A stretch of 64,000 bases of DNA from assembly GCA_963719165.1 (NCBI GenBank), contig CAVRAV010000001.1:682001-746000 (forward strand), written 5' to 3'. Position 1 is the first letter of the stretch; every line of letters starts with the position of its first letter. The notes under the pieces are model-generated. The model had not been told where the DNA came from, ran no database searches, and was given only the letters and a program-made list of their open reading frames with translations. Both the position numbers and the translations under genes were made by a program. The stretch is from JAOUEA01 sp963719165 (GTDB taxonomy: Bacteria > Actinomycetota > UBA4738 > HRBIN12). Of the stretch, positions 29,218 through 39,368 are shown one piece after another.

Positions 29218-30918
29218 GTGTCCAAGCGACTCCTGATCCCTGCCTTCGCCGCGGCGTTGTTCCTCGTGGCCTGCAGCGATACCAACCCCGGCGACGTCGT
29301 CCCGGGCTCAGGTGTGCGCTTCGTTCCGCTGGTCGTGGACTTCTCGGACAACGCCGGTCTCGGCAACGCGGTCACGGTGGACAAGGACGGGGTGCCCTAC
29401 ACGTCCTACCTGATCTTCCCGGCGGTGTTGAAGGCGAACGAGATCCCGCTGCCCCGGCCCATCGGTGCCCCCTACATCAAGACCGAGACCACGCCCGCTT
29501 CCACCGACAACCCGAAAGGCGTCCCCGGCAAGGACGGCGCGGCCGTGGGGGTCGCGAGCGTCGCGTCGGACCAGGTGGTGACCCTCGGCGCGGCCGCTCA
29601 GGTGCGGGATACCCCGACGGGCATCGTGATCCCGTACGGGCCGGCAACCGAGCCTTCGCTCGTCGGCGCGACGGCCGAGAACACCAACGGCACGGACATC
29701 GCGGTCGACGCCTCGGGAGGCAAGCACGTCGTGTGGACCGGCAAGGACGGCGTGTACTACGGGGACGGCGCCGCCACGGGCTCGTTCGCCGTCGAGCAGG
29801 TGTATTCGTACGGCACCGAGCTGCGCAAGGCGGGCCCGATCGGTCGCCCCTCCGTCGCCGCGGACGCCAACGGCGATCCATGGGTCGCGTACGCGGTCGT
29901 CACGCAGAAGCTCGAGATCCGCGTGGCGACCAAGACCGGGGACGCGTGGACCACGACCACGGTTGACGCACTCGACCTCTGCAACGGATGTCCGCCGCCG
30001 GGGCCTACCCAGATCGGCGTGACGCCGGACGGGCCGGTCGTGGCCTACGCCGATCCCGCCACCAAGACGATCCAGCTGGCGCTCTTGCGCGGCAAGACCT
30101 GGTCCTCGGAGACGGTCGCGTCCGGCGTCTCGGCGTCGGGCCTCGACCTCGCCGTGGACAAGGACGGCGCCATCTATCTCTCGTATTACGACGGCAGCGG
30201 TGCCGTGAGCTTGTCGATCGGCAAGGGCGGGGCCTGGACCTCGTCGAAGGTGGCCGACGCCGCCCCGGCCGACGCCGCGGACGCCATCGGCAACTTCGTC
30301 GAGACGACGGGGGTCGCGGTCGACGACAAGGGGACCGCCTACGTGAGCTTCTACGATGGCTCGTCCGACAGCGTGATGCTCTCGAGCGGCGACGGCAGCA
30401 CGTTCACGCCCGTCGACACCGGCGACACCTCCCAGGGCGCCTACCCATCGGTGGCGGTCGTGCCGGACGGCTCGGTGGTGTACATGACCTGGTACAACGT
30501 GGAGAACCAGGATCTGCGGATGGGGGTTCAGGCCGACGTCCAGGATCTCCAGGTCGCGGCACCGAGCCCCACGCCGAGCGGAGGGGCGGCGCCACCCAGC
30601 AGCACCTGCGGCGCGGACGGCAAGGTCGTCCTCGACATCAAGGCCGTCGGCCTGGCCTTCGACACGCAGTGCCTCGTCGCCGACGCCGGCAAGCCCTTCA
30701 CGGTGACCTTCGACAACCCGGATCCGATCGCGCACAACTTCGATCTCATGACGAAGGCGGCAGGTACGCAGATCGGCGCCACCGAGCTCCTTCCCGGGCC
30801 GGTCACCAAGACCCTGGATGTGGACACGCTCGACCCGGGTACCTACTACTTCCAGTGCGACGCGCACCCCACCTCCATGTTCGGCAACCTCGTGGTGGTC
30901 AAGGCGAAAGGGAAGTAG
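29218..30918 (+). CDS. Lipoprotein with propeller-like repeats and C-terminal cupredoxin domain
   Basis: Exported lipoprotein of 566 aa. The signal peptide ends in LVAC with Cys19 as lipid anchor. Residues ~40-440 contain repeated segments such as DIAVDASGGKHVVW, GVAVDDKGTAYVSFYDGS and LDLAVDKDGAIYLSYYDGS, the pattern of a beta-propeller. After a Pro/Ser linker (~445-465) comes a plastocyanin-like domain. Its type 1 copper ligands are all present: the His of IAHNFD, and Cys, His and Met in FQCDAHPTSMFGNLVV. It may be an extracellular copper or electron-transfer protein. I do not recognise this domain combination as a named family. The GTG start is supported by the signal peptide and the TAGTAT box. 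Confidence 0.82.
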   Translation: MSKRLLIPAFAAALFLVACSDTNPGDVVPGSGVRFVPLVVDFSDNAGLGNAVTVDKDGVPYTSYLIFPAVLKANEIPLPRPIGAPYIKTETTPASTDNPKGVPGKDGAAVGVASVASDQVVTLGAAAQVRDTPTGIVIPYGPATEPSLVGATAENTNGTDIAVDASGGKHVVWTGKDGVYYGDGAATGSFAVEQVYSYGTELRKAGPIGRPSVAADANGDPWVAYAVVTQKLEIRVATKTGDAWTTTTVDALDLCNGCPPPGPTQIGVTPDGPVVAYADPATKTIQLALLRGKTWSSETVASGVSASGLDLAVDKDGAIYLSYYDGSGAVSLSIGKGGAWTSSKVADAAPADAADAIGNFVETTGVAVDDKGTAYVSFYDGSSDSVMLSSGDGSTFTPVDTGDTSQGAYPSVAVVPDGSVVYMTWYNVENQDLRMGVQADVQDLQVAAPSPTPSGGAAPPSSTCGADGKVVLDIKAVGLAFDTQCLVADAGKPFTVTFDNPDPIAHNFDLMTKAAGTQIGATELLPGPVTKTLDVDTLDPGTYYFQCDAHPTSMFGNLVVVKAKGK

Positions 30919-30949
30919 CCGGCCACGAAGGGTGTCGGTGGGCCGGCGC

Positions 30950-30955
30950 TAGGAT
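30950..30955 (+). promoter_or_regulatory. -10 box of leaderless uvrC
   Basis: TAGGAT ends 6 bases before the GTG at 30962; no ribosome binding site. Confidence 0.45.
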
Positions 30956-30961
30956 GATGGG

Positions 30962-32851
30962 GTGAGCGTCCCCCGCCCGGAAGCCTCCAGCGTCCCCGAC
31001 CTGCCGGGGGCGTACCTCTTCCGCGACGCCGACGGGCGCGTCATCTACGTAGGGAAGGCGCGATCGCTCCGCAAACGCCTCGCCAACTACTGGAGCCGGC
31101 CCCTGCATCCGCGCACGGAGGCCATGGTGGCGTCGGCCGAGAGCGTCGACTGGATGCTTGCTTCCGGCGAGGTCGACGCGCTCATGCTCGAGTACAACCT
31201 CATCCAGCGACATCGCCCCCGGTTCAACATCCGTTACCGCGACGACAAGTCCTATCCCTACCTCGCGATCACCGTGGGGGAGAAGTGGCCTCGCGCACAG
31301 GTCCTGCGCGGCGCGAAACGCAAGCAGGTGCGCTATTTCGGCCCCTACGGGCATGCCTGGGCGATCCGCGACACGCTCGACGCCGTGACCAGGGTCTTTC
31401 CCGTGCGCACCTGCTCGAACGCGTTCTTCGATCAGCGTGCGCGTTCGGGCCGCCCGTGCCTGTACTACGACATCGGCAGGTGCGCCGGGCCCTGCGTGCC
31501 CGAGGTCACGGGCGTTACGGAGGGGTCCTACCGGTCCCAGGTCGACGCGCTCGCCGAATTCCTCGCCGGCGATACCCGTCCCGTCGTCACGCACCTTGAG
31601 ACCGAGATGCGAGCGGCGGCGGACCGCCAGGAGTACGAGCAGGCCGCCAAGCTCCGCGACCAGCTGAGCGCGGCCCGCAGGGCCATGGAGGCTCAGGAGA
31701 TGGTGCTGACCCAGCCCGATGACCTCGACATCGTGGGGCTGGCAGAGGACGACCTGGAAGCCGCGTTCCAGGTGTTCGTGGTGCGAGGCGGTCGCGTGCT
31801 CGGGCGCAAGGGATGGGTCGTCGACCGCGTCGAGGACCTCAACCGCGAGGAGCTCGTGGCGTCCTTCGTCCGGCAGCTCTACATGGAGCGCGACGAGGTG
31901 CCGCCGCGCGTCTTGGTGCCCTCGCTCCCCGCGGGGCGGGAGGTGCTCCAGGCATGGCTCGCGGCCCGCCGCGGGACGAACGTCGCTATCGCCGTGCCCG
32001 AACGCGGCGCGAAACGCAAGCTGATGGAGCTCGTGAATCAGAACGCCGCCGAGGCCTTCCACCGGCACAAGCTCAGACGCGCGAGCGATTTCGGGGCGCG
32101 CTCACGCGCCCTCACGGAGCTCGCCGAGCGCCTGGGGCTGGCCCAGGCGCCGCTGCGCATCGAGTGCTACGACATCTCGAACCTCGGCCCCACGGACAAG
32201 GTCGGATCCATGGTCGTGTTCGAGGACGGCCTGCCCAAGCGGCAGGACTACCGGCGCTTCCAGATCAAAGGGGTTCCCGGGCAGGACGATTTCGCCTCGA
32301 TGGAGGAGATGCTCCGGCGTCGCTTCTCGCGGATGGTGAAGGAGCAGGCCGAGGCCCCCACGTCCGGCCGCCGGTTCTCCTATCCGCCGGCGCTCGTGGT
32401 GGTCGACGGAGGCCGCGGCCAGCTCGCGATGGCCTCGAAGGTCCTGGGCGAGCTGGGCCTGTCCATCCCGCACGTTGGTCTGGCCAAGCGCCTGGAGGAG
32501 GTCTACTTCCCCGAGACCCCCGAGCCCCTCATGATCCCGCGAGGCTCCGAGGCCCTGTTCGTGTTGCAGCACCTGCGGGACGAGGCGCACCGGTTCGCCG
32601 TGAGCTACCACCGGCAGAAGCGGGAGAAGCGAGCCCTGGCGTCGCCCCTCGACGAGATCCCCGGCGTGGGGCCCGCCCGAAAGAAGGCGCTGCTGAAGCG
32701 GTTCGGGTCCCTCGCCCGCCTCCAGCGCGCCGACGCCGAGGCGATCGCGGAAACGCCGGGCGTGGGTCCCGAGCTCGCGATGGCCGTGCACGAGCGGCTG
32801 CACGGCGTCCCGGCCCCGCCGCGTGGCGCCCAGGAACGGGCGAGCGCATGA
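30962..32851 (+). CDS. uvrC: Excinuclease ABC subunit C
   Basis: Dual-incision nuclease of nucleotide excision repair, 629 aa. The N-terminal GIY-YIG domain reads GAYLFRDADGRVIYVGKARS. A UVR domain (ADRQEYEQAAKLRDQLSAAR, near 222) binds UvrB. The RNase H-like 5' nuclease has IECYDISNLGPTDKVGSMVV. Two helix-hairpin-helix motifs close the protein (IPGVGPARKKALLKRFGS and TPGVGPELAMAV). It overlaps rapZ (ATGATG), as uvrC-rapZ does in most actinobacteria. Confidence 0.98.
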   Translation: MSVPRPEASSVPDLPGAYLFRDADGRVIYVGKARSLRKRLANYWSRPLHPRTEAMVASAESVDWMLASGEVDALMLEYNLIQRHRPRFNIRYRDDKSYPYLAITVGEKWPRAQVLRGAKRKQVRYFGPYGHAWAIRDTLDAVTRVFPVRTCSNAFFDQRARSGRPCLYYDIGRCAGPCVPEVTGVTEGSYRSQVDALAEFLAGDTRPVVTHLETEMRAAADRQEYEQAAKLRDQLSAARRAMEAQEMVLTQPDDLDIVGLAEDDLEAAFQVFVVRGGRVLGRKGWVVDRVEDLNREELVASFVRQLYMERDEVPPRVLVPSLPAGREVLQAWLAARRGTNVAIAVPERGAKRKLMELVNQNAAEAFHRHKLRRASDFGARSRALTELAERLGLAQAPLRIECYDISNLGPTDKVGSMVVFEDGLPKRQDYRRFQIKGVPGQDDFASMEEMLRRRFSRMVKEQAEAPTSGRRFSYPPALVVVDGGRGQLAMASKVLGELGLSIPHVGLAKRLEEVYFPETPEPLMIPRGSEALFVLQHLRDEAHRFAVSYHRQKREKRALASPLDEIPGVGPARKKALLKRFGSLARLQRADAEAIAETPGVGPELAMAVHERLHGVPAPPRGAQERASA

Positions 32852-33762
32852 TGGCCGACGCCCCGGACCCCGCATCCCCGACCGTGGCCGACGAGGCCCG
32901 GCCCGCGCCCGGCTTCACCATCATCACGGGTCTGTCCGGCGCGGGCCGCTCGGAGGCGGCCCACGCCCTCGAGGACCTGGGCTACTTCGTGGTCGACAAC
33001 CTCCCGCCTGCGTTGCTCGCCACCATGGCGGAACTGGCGTCGCGCCCCGGCGGACCCGCGCGCGTGGCGATCGTCGTGGACGCGAGGGGCGGCGTGTTCT
33101 TCGGGGAGCTCTCCAAAGCTCTCGAGGAGCTCAAGGACCTGCGCATCCCGTATCGCATCGTGTTCCTGGAGGCCGCCGACGACGACCTCGTCAACCGGTA
33201 CGAGGCCACGCGCCGACGCCACCCCCTGGCCCCGGCCGACCGGGTGGTGGAGGGCATCCGCAAGGAACGGCTCATGATGGAGAGTCTGCGCGGGGACGCC
33301 GACCTCATCATCGACTCGAGCGGGCTCACGCCCCACGAGCTGCGGGACCGCATGCGCGAGGCGTTCGCGGACGCACCGCCCGAGGCGGGCCTGCACGTGA
33401 GTCTGGTGTCCTTCGGCTTCAAGTACGGGACGCCGCGGGACGCCGACCTCGTGTTCGACGTCCGCTTCCTGCCGAATCCGCACTGGGTCGAGGACCTGCG
33501 TCCACTCCCGGGCACCGACGAGCGCGTGCGCGCATACGTGCAGGCACAGGAGCAATACCGCACCTTCATGGATCGGCTGGAGGCGCTCCTCGAGGTCGTC
33601 GTGCCCGGATACGTCGAGGAGGGCAAGTCCTACCTCAACGTCGCCGTGGGCTGCACGGGAGGGCACCATCGCTCGGTGGTGGTCTCAGAGGAGCTCGGGC
33701 GGTTCTTCCGTGAGCGCGGCCTCCCCACGCACGTGACGCACCGCGACCTCAACCGCAACTAG
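32848..33762 (+). CDS. rapZ: RNase adapter protein RapZ / YvcJ-family nucleotide-binding protein
   Basis: P-loop protein of the RapZ/YvcJ family, 304 aa. The Walker A is GLSGAGRSEAAHALEDLGY with Arg replacing the usual Lys after the glycine. VVDNLPPALL, RYEATRRRHPL and the C-terminal FGFKYGTPRDADLVFDVRFL and GCTGGHHRSVVVSEEL are family hallmarks. It binds nucleotides; in enterobacteria it targets the GlmZ RNA, in other bacteria the role is less clear. Two in-frame ATGs overlap the uvrC stop (32848, 32851). In actinobacteria yvcK and whiA usually follow; here they are absent and gap comes next. Confidence 0.95.
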   Translation: MMADAPDPASPTVADEARPAPGFTIITGLSGAGRSEAAHALEDLGYFVVDNLPPALLATMAELASRPGGPARVAIVVDARGGVFFGELSKALEELKDLRIPYRIVFLEAADDDLVNRYEATRRRHPLAPADRVVEGIRKERLMMESLRGDADLIIDSSGLTPHELRDRMREAFADAPPEAGLHVSLVSFGFKYGTPRDADLVFDVRFLPNPHWVEDLRPLPGTDERVRAYVQAQEQYRTFMDRLEALLEVVVPGYVEEGKSYLNVAVGCTGGHHRSVVVSEELGRFFRERGLPTHVTHRDLNRN

Positions 33763-33819
33763 GCGGAAGGCCCCCGGCACGCGTGTCGATCGTCCGGGTC
33801 GAGCCGATGAGCCGCTCGC

Positions 33820-33825
33820 TAGGAT
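33820..33825 (+). promoter_or_regulatory. Possible -10 box of the glycolytic operon
   Basis: TAGGAT lies 35 bases before the gap start. Unlike the leaderless genes, gap has a real ribosome binding site (AAGGAG, 33846-33851), 9 bases before its ATG. Confidence 0.4.
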
Positions 33826-33860
33826 GAGGTATCAGCCTCGTGACCAAGGAGCGTCCCACG

Positions 33861-34868
33861 ATGAGCGTCAAGATCGGCATCAACGGCTTCGGCCGGATCG
33901 GTCGCAACTTCTTCCGCGCCGCGAAACAGCGCGGCCTCGATTTCGACTTCGTGGGGGTGAACGATCTCGGCGACGCCGCCACGATGGCGCACTTGTTGCG
34001 CTACGACTCGGTGCACGGCCGATACGCGGGCGATGTGAAGGTCGGCGGCTCGGGTCTCATCGTCGACGGGGTTGAGCTTCGTTTCTTCGCCGAGCGCGAC
34101 CCCGCCGACCTCCCCTGGAAAGAGGTGGGAGCGGAGCTCGTGATCGAGTCCACGGGGATCTTCACGAGCCGCGAGCGGGCCGCCGCGCACCTGGAGGCCG
34201 GCGCCGAGAAGGTGCTGATCAGCGCCCCCGCCTCCGGCGAGGACCTGACGGTGGTGCTGGGCGTGAACGACGACGCCTACGACCCCGCGATCCATCACGT
34301 GATCTCGAACGCGTCGTGCACCACCAATTGCGTCGCCCCGATGGCGAAGGTGCTCGACGATGCGTTCGGCATCAAGCAGGGTTTCATGACCACCGTGCAC
34401 GCCTACACGAACGACCAGGCCATCCTCGACATGCCCCATAAGGACCTGCGCCGCGCCCGGGCGGCGGCCGTCAACATCATCCCGACTTCGACGGGGGCGG
34501 CCAAGGCTACCGGCCTCGTGCTCCCGCATCTCAAGGGCAAGCTCGACGGCATGGCGATGCGCGTCCCCGTGCCCGACGGCTCCGTGACGGACCTCGTGGC
34601 GACGGTGGGCCGTGAGGTCTCCGTGGACGAGGTGAACGCCGCCTTCCGCGCAGCCTCCGAGACGGGTCCGCTCGCCGGGAAGCTCGTCTACACCGAGGAC
34701 CCCATCGTCTCGACGGACATCGTCGGCTCCGCCGCGTCCTGCACGTTCGACGCCCTCTCCACCATGGTGATGGGCGACCAGGTCAAGGCCGTGGGCTGGT
34801 ACGACAACGAATGGGGCTACTCGAACCGCCTCGTCGACCTCGCTGCGCTCGTGGCGTCGAAGCGCTAG
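33861..34868 (+). CDS. gap: Glyceraldehyde-3-phosphate dehydrogenase
   Basis: Glycolytic NAD-dependent enzyme of 335 aa, normal length. The Rossmann start is KIGINGFGRIGRNFFRAA, the catalytic Cys is in SNASCTTNCVAPM near residue 155, and the C-terminal WYDNEWGYSNRLVDL is conserved. The ATG at 33861 is preferred over the in-frame GTG at 33840 because AAGGAG lies between them. It heads a tight gap-pgk-tpiA-apgM operon (3-base gap to pgk). Confidence 0.98.
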   Translation: MSVKIGINGFGRIGRNFFRAAKQRGLDFDFVGVNDLGDAATMAHLLRYDSVHGRYAGDVKVGGSGLIVDGVELRFFAERDPADLPWKEVGAELVIESTGIFTSRERAAAHLEAGAEKVLISAPASGEDLTVVLGVNDDAYDPAIHHVISNASCTTNCVAPMAKVLDDAFGIKQGFMTTVHAYTNDQAILDMPHKDLRRARAAAVNIIPTSTGAAKATGLVLPHLKGKLDGMAMRVPVPDGSVTDLVATVGREVSVDEVNAAFRAASETGPLAGKLVYTEDPIVSTDIVGSAASCTFDALSTMVMGDQVKAVGWYDNEWGYSNRLVDLAALVASKR

Positions 34869-34871
34869 GCC

Positions 34872-36053
34872 GTGACGCTGCGGACCCTCGAGGACCTGGG
34901 TGAGGTCGCGGGCCGACGGCTGTTCCTCCGGGTGGATCTCAACGCTCCGCTGGACGACGGCGCGGTCGCCGACGACGCGCGCATCCGGGCGGCGCTCCCG
35001 ACGATGACCGAGCTGCTGGATCGCGGGGCCGCGCTGGTGGTCGCCTCGCACCTCGGCCGACCCCACGGCGCGGTCGTGGGGTCGCTGCGCATGGGCCCGG
35101 TCCGCGAGCGCCTCGAGGAGCTCCTGGGTCACCCGGTGGCGATGGCCCAGCTCCCCGCCCCGGCGGCCGAGGAGCTTCCCGAGGACCCGGTCGTCCTGCT
35201 CGAGAACCTTCGCTTCGATCCGGGAGAGGAGGCGAACGACCAGTCGTTCGCCGGGCGGCTCGCCGAGCTCGCGGATGGCTACGTGGACGACGCCTTCGGC
35301 GCCGCACATCGGGCCCACGCAAGCGTTGCAGCGCTGCCCGAGCTCATGCTCGCGAGCGGCCGACCCGCAGTGGCCGGTCGTCTCATGCAGGGGGAGGTGG
35401 ACATGCTTTCACGCCTCCTGCACGAGCCGGCACGTCCCTACGTGGCGATCCTGGGGGGCGCCAAGGTCTCGGACAAACTGTCCGTGATCGAAGCCCTGCT
35501 GGATCGGGTGGACGCCCTGCTGATCGGCGGCGCCATGGCCTTCACGCTCATCGCCGCGGCCGGGGGAGAGGTCGCCGAGAGCCTCGTGGAACGCGATCGA
35601 TTCGACGACGTCCGGGCCGCCCGCTCGCGCGCCGCCGAGCTCGGCGTGCTCATCGAGGTGCCTCAGGACGTGGTCGCTGCCCCCGAGCTCGCGGCCGACG
35701 CACCCACCCGCACCGTTCCCGCCACCGATATCCCCCGGGGGATGAGGGGCCTCGACATCGGACCGAGAACCGTCCAGGCCTACGCGGAGATCATCGCCGA
35801 GGCCAAGACGATCTTGTGGAACGGCCCGATGGGGGTGTTCGAGCTCGAACCGTTCAGCGCCGGGACGCGGGGGGTGGCGACGGCGGTGGCACAGGCCCAC
35901 GCCTTCACGGTCGTGGGCGGCGGCGACTCCCTGCTCGCGGTCAACCGGGAGGGGCTCGCTTCCGCGTTCGACCACTGCTCCACGGGCGGCGGTGCGTCCC
36001 TGGAATTCCTGGAGGGCCGCACGCTGCCGGGGCTCGAGATCCTGGAGGACTAG
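34872..36053 (+). CDS. pgk: Phosphoglycerate kinase
   Basis: Transfers the acyl phosphate of 1,3-bisphosphoglycerate to ADP; 393 aa. FLRVDLNAPLDDG near residue 18, VVASHLGRPHG near 58, VVLLENLRFDPGEE near 108, AILGGAKVSDKLSVI near 192 and the C-terminal VVGGGDSLLAV are the family signatures. The GTG start follows the gap stop by three bases and its own stop abuts the tpiA ATG, so all are read from one message. Confidence 0.98.
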   Translation: MTLRTLEDLGEVAGRRLFLRVDLNAPLDDGAVADDARIRAALPTMTELLDRGAALVVASHLGRPHGAVVGSLRMGPVRERLEELLGHPVAMAQLPAPAAEELPEDPVVLLENLRFDPGEEANDQSFAGRLAELADGYVDDAFGAAHRAHASVAALPELMLASGRPAVAGRLMQGEVDMLSRLLHEPARPYVAILGGAKVSDKLSVIEALLDRVDALLIGGAMAFTLIAAAGGEVAESLVERDRFDDVRAARSRAAELGVLIEVPQDVVAAPELAADAPTRTVPATDIPRGMRGLDIGPRTVQAYAEIIAEAKTILWNGPMGVFELEPFSAGTRGVATAVAQAHAFTVVGGGDSLLAVNREGLASAFDHCSTGGGASLEFLEGRTLPGLEILED

Positions 36054-36824
<771 letters not shown>

Positions 36825-36849
36825 GCGTGCCCGCGAAGGGGCGGCGTCC

Positions 36850-38133
36850 GTGACGAGCCTGCTCTACGTCTGCCTGGACGGTCTCGCGGACGACCCGATC
36901 CCGGCCTTGGACGGCCTGACGCCGCTCGAGGCCGCGCCCACGCCGCACCTCGACGCGTTGGCGGCGCGCGGGCGCACCGGCACGGTCGTCACCGTGGGTC
37001 CGGGGATCGCCCCGGAATCCGATATCGGGGTGTTCGGGATCCTGGGCTACGACCCGAAGGAGGAGCATCCGGGACGCGGGGTCCTCGAGGCGATGGGGAT
37101 CGGGATGGATCTCCGCGACGGCGATCTCGCCTACCGGATCAACTTCGCGACCGCGCGGTGGCCGGAGATCGTGGACCGGCGTGTGGGACGCGATCTCACG
37201 TCGGAGGAGTCCGAGGCGCTCGCCGCCGAGGTGGGTGCCGACCTGCGGGTTCCGGGGGCCTCGTTCCAGCTCCGGGCCACGGTCGAACATCGCGGCGCCC
37301 TCGTGATCCGCACGGACGACGGCTCGGCGCTCTCGGCCGCCGTCACGAACACCGACCCGGCCTACCGACGCGAAGGTCATCTGGGCGTGGCCCTCGAAGA
37401 TTTCGAGCCCGTGGTGGCCACCTGCGAGCCGATGGAGGACACGGAGGCGGCGCGCCGAGCGGCCGAGCTCACGAACGCGTTCGTGCAGGGCGCCGCGTCG
37501 ATCCTCGACGCCTCCGCAACGAACGCGGAGCGCCGAGCGGCCGGCCGGTTGCCCGGCAACCTCATCCTCACCCGGGACGGGGGAGACCATCTTCCCCGGG
37601 TGCAGCCGATCCGGGAGCGGTTCGGCTGGGGGTGGGGGTGTTTCGTCGAGATGCCGGTGGAGCGCGGCATCTCGCTCGCGCTCGGCATGCGGCCGGTTGC
37701 CGCGCCCCGGCTGGACCCGCGAGGTTTCGGCCCGACCGCCGAGGACGCCTACGCGGCGTGGGCGGACCTCTCGGCCGCGGCGCTGGGCGAATTCGAGGCC
37801 CTGTACGTTCACCTCAAAGGCCCCGATGTTCCGGCCCACGACGGCCGGGCCGAAGACAAGCGAGACGTGATCGCCGCCATCGACGAAGCGTTCTTCGGCG
37901 AGGTCCTCCCGCGGCTGCGGCCCACTACCGTCGTGGCCGTCACTGCGGATCATGCGACGTCCTGCCTGCGCAAGGCCCACACGGCCGATCCCGTACCGCT
38001 CGTCGTGTCGGGAGGGCCGGCCACGAGCGACGGCTCGGTGTCGTTCGGGGAGCGGGCGTGTGCCGGGGGCTCACTCGGAGAGCTCTTGGGGCCTCAGATC
38101 CTGCCGGGGCTCGCCACGCTGATGGCGACCTGA
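36850..38133 (+). CDS. apgM: Archaeal-type cofactor-independent phosphoglycerate mutase
   Basis: Member of the ApgM group of the alkaline phosphatase superfamily, 427 aa; converts 3- to 2-phosphoglycerate. The first metal Asp is in LLYVCLDGLADDPI (residue 10), the phosphorylated serine is Ser57 in APESDIGVFGILGYDP, and further metal ligands lie in VHLKGPDVPAHDG and VAVTADHATSC. Most actinobacteria use the cofactor-dependent GpmA, so this type is uncommon there. It follows tpiA by 25 bases after GAAGGGG, making a four-step lower-glycolysis operon. Confidence 0.93.
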   Translation: MTSLLYVCLDGLADDPIPALDGLTPLEAAPTPHLDALAARGRTGTVVTVGPGIAPESDIGVFGILGYDPKEEHPGRGVLEAMGIGMDLRDGDLAYRINFATARWPEIVDRRVGRDLTSEESEALAAEVGADLRVPGASFQLRATVEHRGALVIRTDDGSALSAAVTNTDPAYRREGHLGVALEDFEPVVATCEPMEDTEAARRAAELTNAFVQGAASILDASATNAERRAAGRLPGNLILTRDGGDHLPRVQPIRERFGWGWGCFVEMPVERGISLALGMRPVAAPRLDPRGFGPTAEDAYAAWADLSAAALGEFEALYVHLKGPDVPAHDGRAEDKRDVIAAIDEAFFGEVLPRLRPTTVVAVTADHATSCLRKAHTADPVPLVVSGGPATSDGSVSFGERACAGGSLGELLGPQILPGLATLMAT

Positions 38134-38195
38134 CCATCTTCGCCGGATGCAACCCTCGAGCCGGTTCATCCTCGTATCAGAAGGCGTGTGTGAGG

Positions 38196-38224
38196 TTGTG
38201 GCACTTGCCCGCGTGGCCTACACT
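38196..38224 (+). promoter_or_regulatory. Probable promoter of the peptide transporter operon
   Basis: TTGTGG at 38196-38201 and TACACT at 38219-38224 are 17 bases apart. The first gene starts 33 bases later after GGAG. Confidence 0.5.
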
Positions 38225-38256
38225 TCGGGCGGTCCGTCCCTGGGGAAGGCTGGAGC

Positions 38257-39249
38257 ATGAGCCAGGTCACATCGTCCGAGCCCATCACCGAACCAGATCT
38301 CGTCGGCGCTCCGGACGTCCCGGCCGCGATCCTCGGCCGCAGCCCCTGGCAGCTCTTCTGGACCCGCTTCCGTCGCGACAAGGTGGCGATGGCCGGAGCC
38401 ACGTTCATCATCCTGTTGATCCTCGCGGCGATCCTGGCCCCGTTCTTCGCCGAGCACGTCGCGCACCACGGGCCCAACGATCTCAACACCAACCTCACGA
38501 ACGAGTTCAGCATCCCGATCGTCGGGCCGAGCATCGCCTACTGGGGCGGCGTCGACACCCTGGGCCGAGATATCTTCGTGCGCACCCTCTACGGGGCCCG
38601 TACCTCGCTCGAGGTGGCGGTATTCGCCACGGCCATCGCGGTCGTGGTCGGCGTGGCGCTCGGCCTGATGGCCGGCTTCTACGGCGGCAAGATCGACACG
38701 CTCATCTCGCGGTTGGTCGACATCGTGCTCTCCTTGCCGGTCCTGCTCCTGGCCATCGGCATCTCCGCCGCGTGCAGCACCGATGTGAACGGCTGTTTGG
38801 GAGGATTGATCCAGCCCGGGAAGGGCCTCGTCACCCTCATCATCGCGTTGTTCGGCTGGCCGTACATGACCAGGATCGTCCGGGGCCAGACCCTGACGTT
38901 CAGGGAACGCGAGTTCATCGACGCCGCGCGGGCCACCGGCTACGGCAACGCGCACATCATGTTCCGCGAGATCCTGCCCAACCTGGTGGCGCCCATCATC
39001 GTCTACACCACGCTCCTGATCCCCACCAACATCATCTTCGAGGCGTCGTTGTCGTTCCTCGGGGTGGGGATCCCTCCCAGCACACCGTCGTGGGGACGGA
39101 TGATCTCGGAGGCCACGGAGGGCCAGCTCTACATCGTGGCCTGGTGGATGCTGTTCTTCGCGGGGATGTGCCTCGTGTTGACCACCCTCGCCTTCAACCT
39201 GCTCGGGGACGGGTTGCGCGACGCGCTCGACCCCCGTTCGGGGCGCTGA
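38257..39249 (+). CDS. dppC: Peptide ABC transporter permease, DppC/OppC type
   Basis: Membrane permease of 330 aa. The N-terminal FWTRFRRDKVAMAGATFIIL and the first long helix are typical of DppC/OppC. The extracytoplasmic loop has YWGGVDTLGRDIFVRTLYGA, and the EAA loop is EFIDAARATGYGNAHIMFRE near residue 218. Five to six helices. In most Dpp/Opp operons C follows A and B; here it is first, ahead of the binding protein. Confidence 0.93.
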   Translation: MSQVTSSEPITEPDLVGAPDVPAAILGRSPWQLFWTRFRRDKVAMAGATFIILLILAAILAPFFAEHVAHHGPNDLNTNLTNEFSIPIVGPSIAYWGGVDTLGRDIFVRTLYGARTSLEVAVFATAIAVVVGVALGLMAGFYGGKIDTLISRLVDIVLSLPVLLLAIGISAACSTDVNGCLGGLIQPGKGLVTLIIALFGWPYMTRIVRGQTLTFREREFIDAARATGYGNAHIMFREILPNLVAPIIVYTTLLIPTNIIFEASLSFLGVGIPPSTPSWGRMISEATEGQLYIVAWWMLFFAGMCLVLTTLAFNLLGDGLRDALDPRSGR

Positions 39250-39368
39250 GACGGGGGATCTGCAGGAACGGTGCATCGAACGGAAAGGGGGATCGGGCGC
39301 GCGAGTCCTTTCTGCCATGACTTTACGTATGAACCATGACCGGACCGAACGAGAAGGGGAGGAGATCT

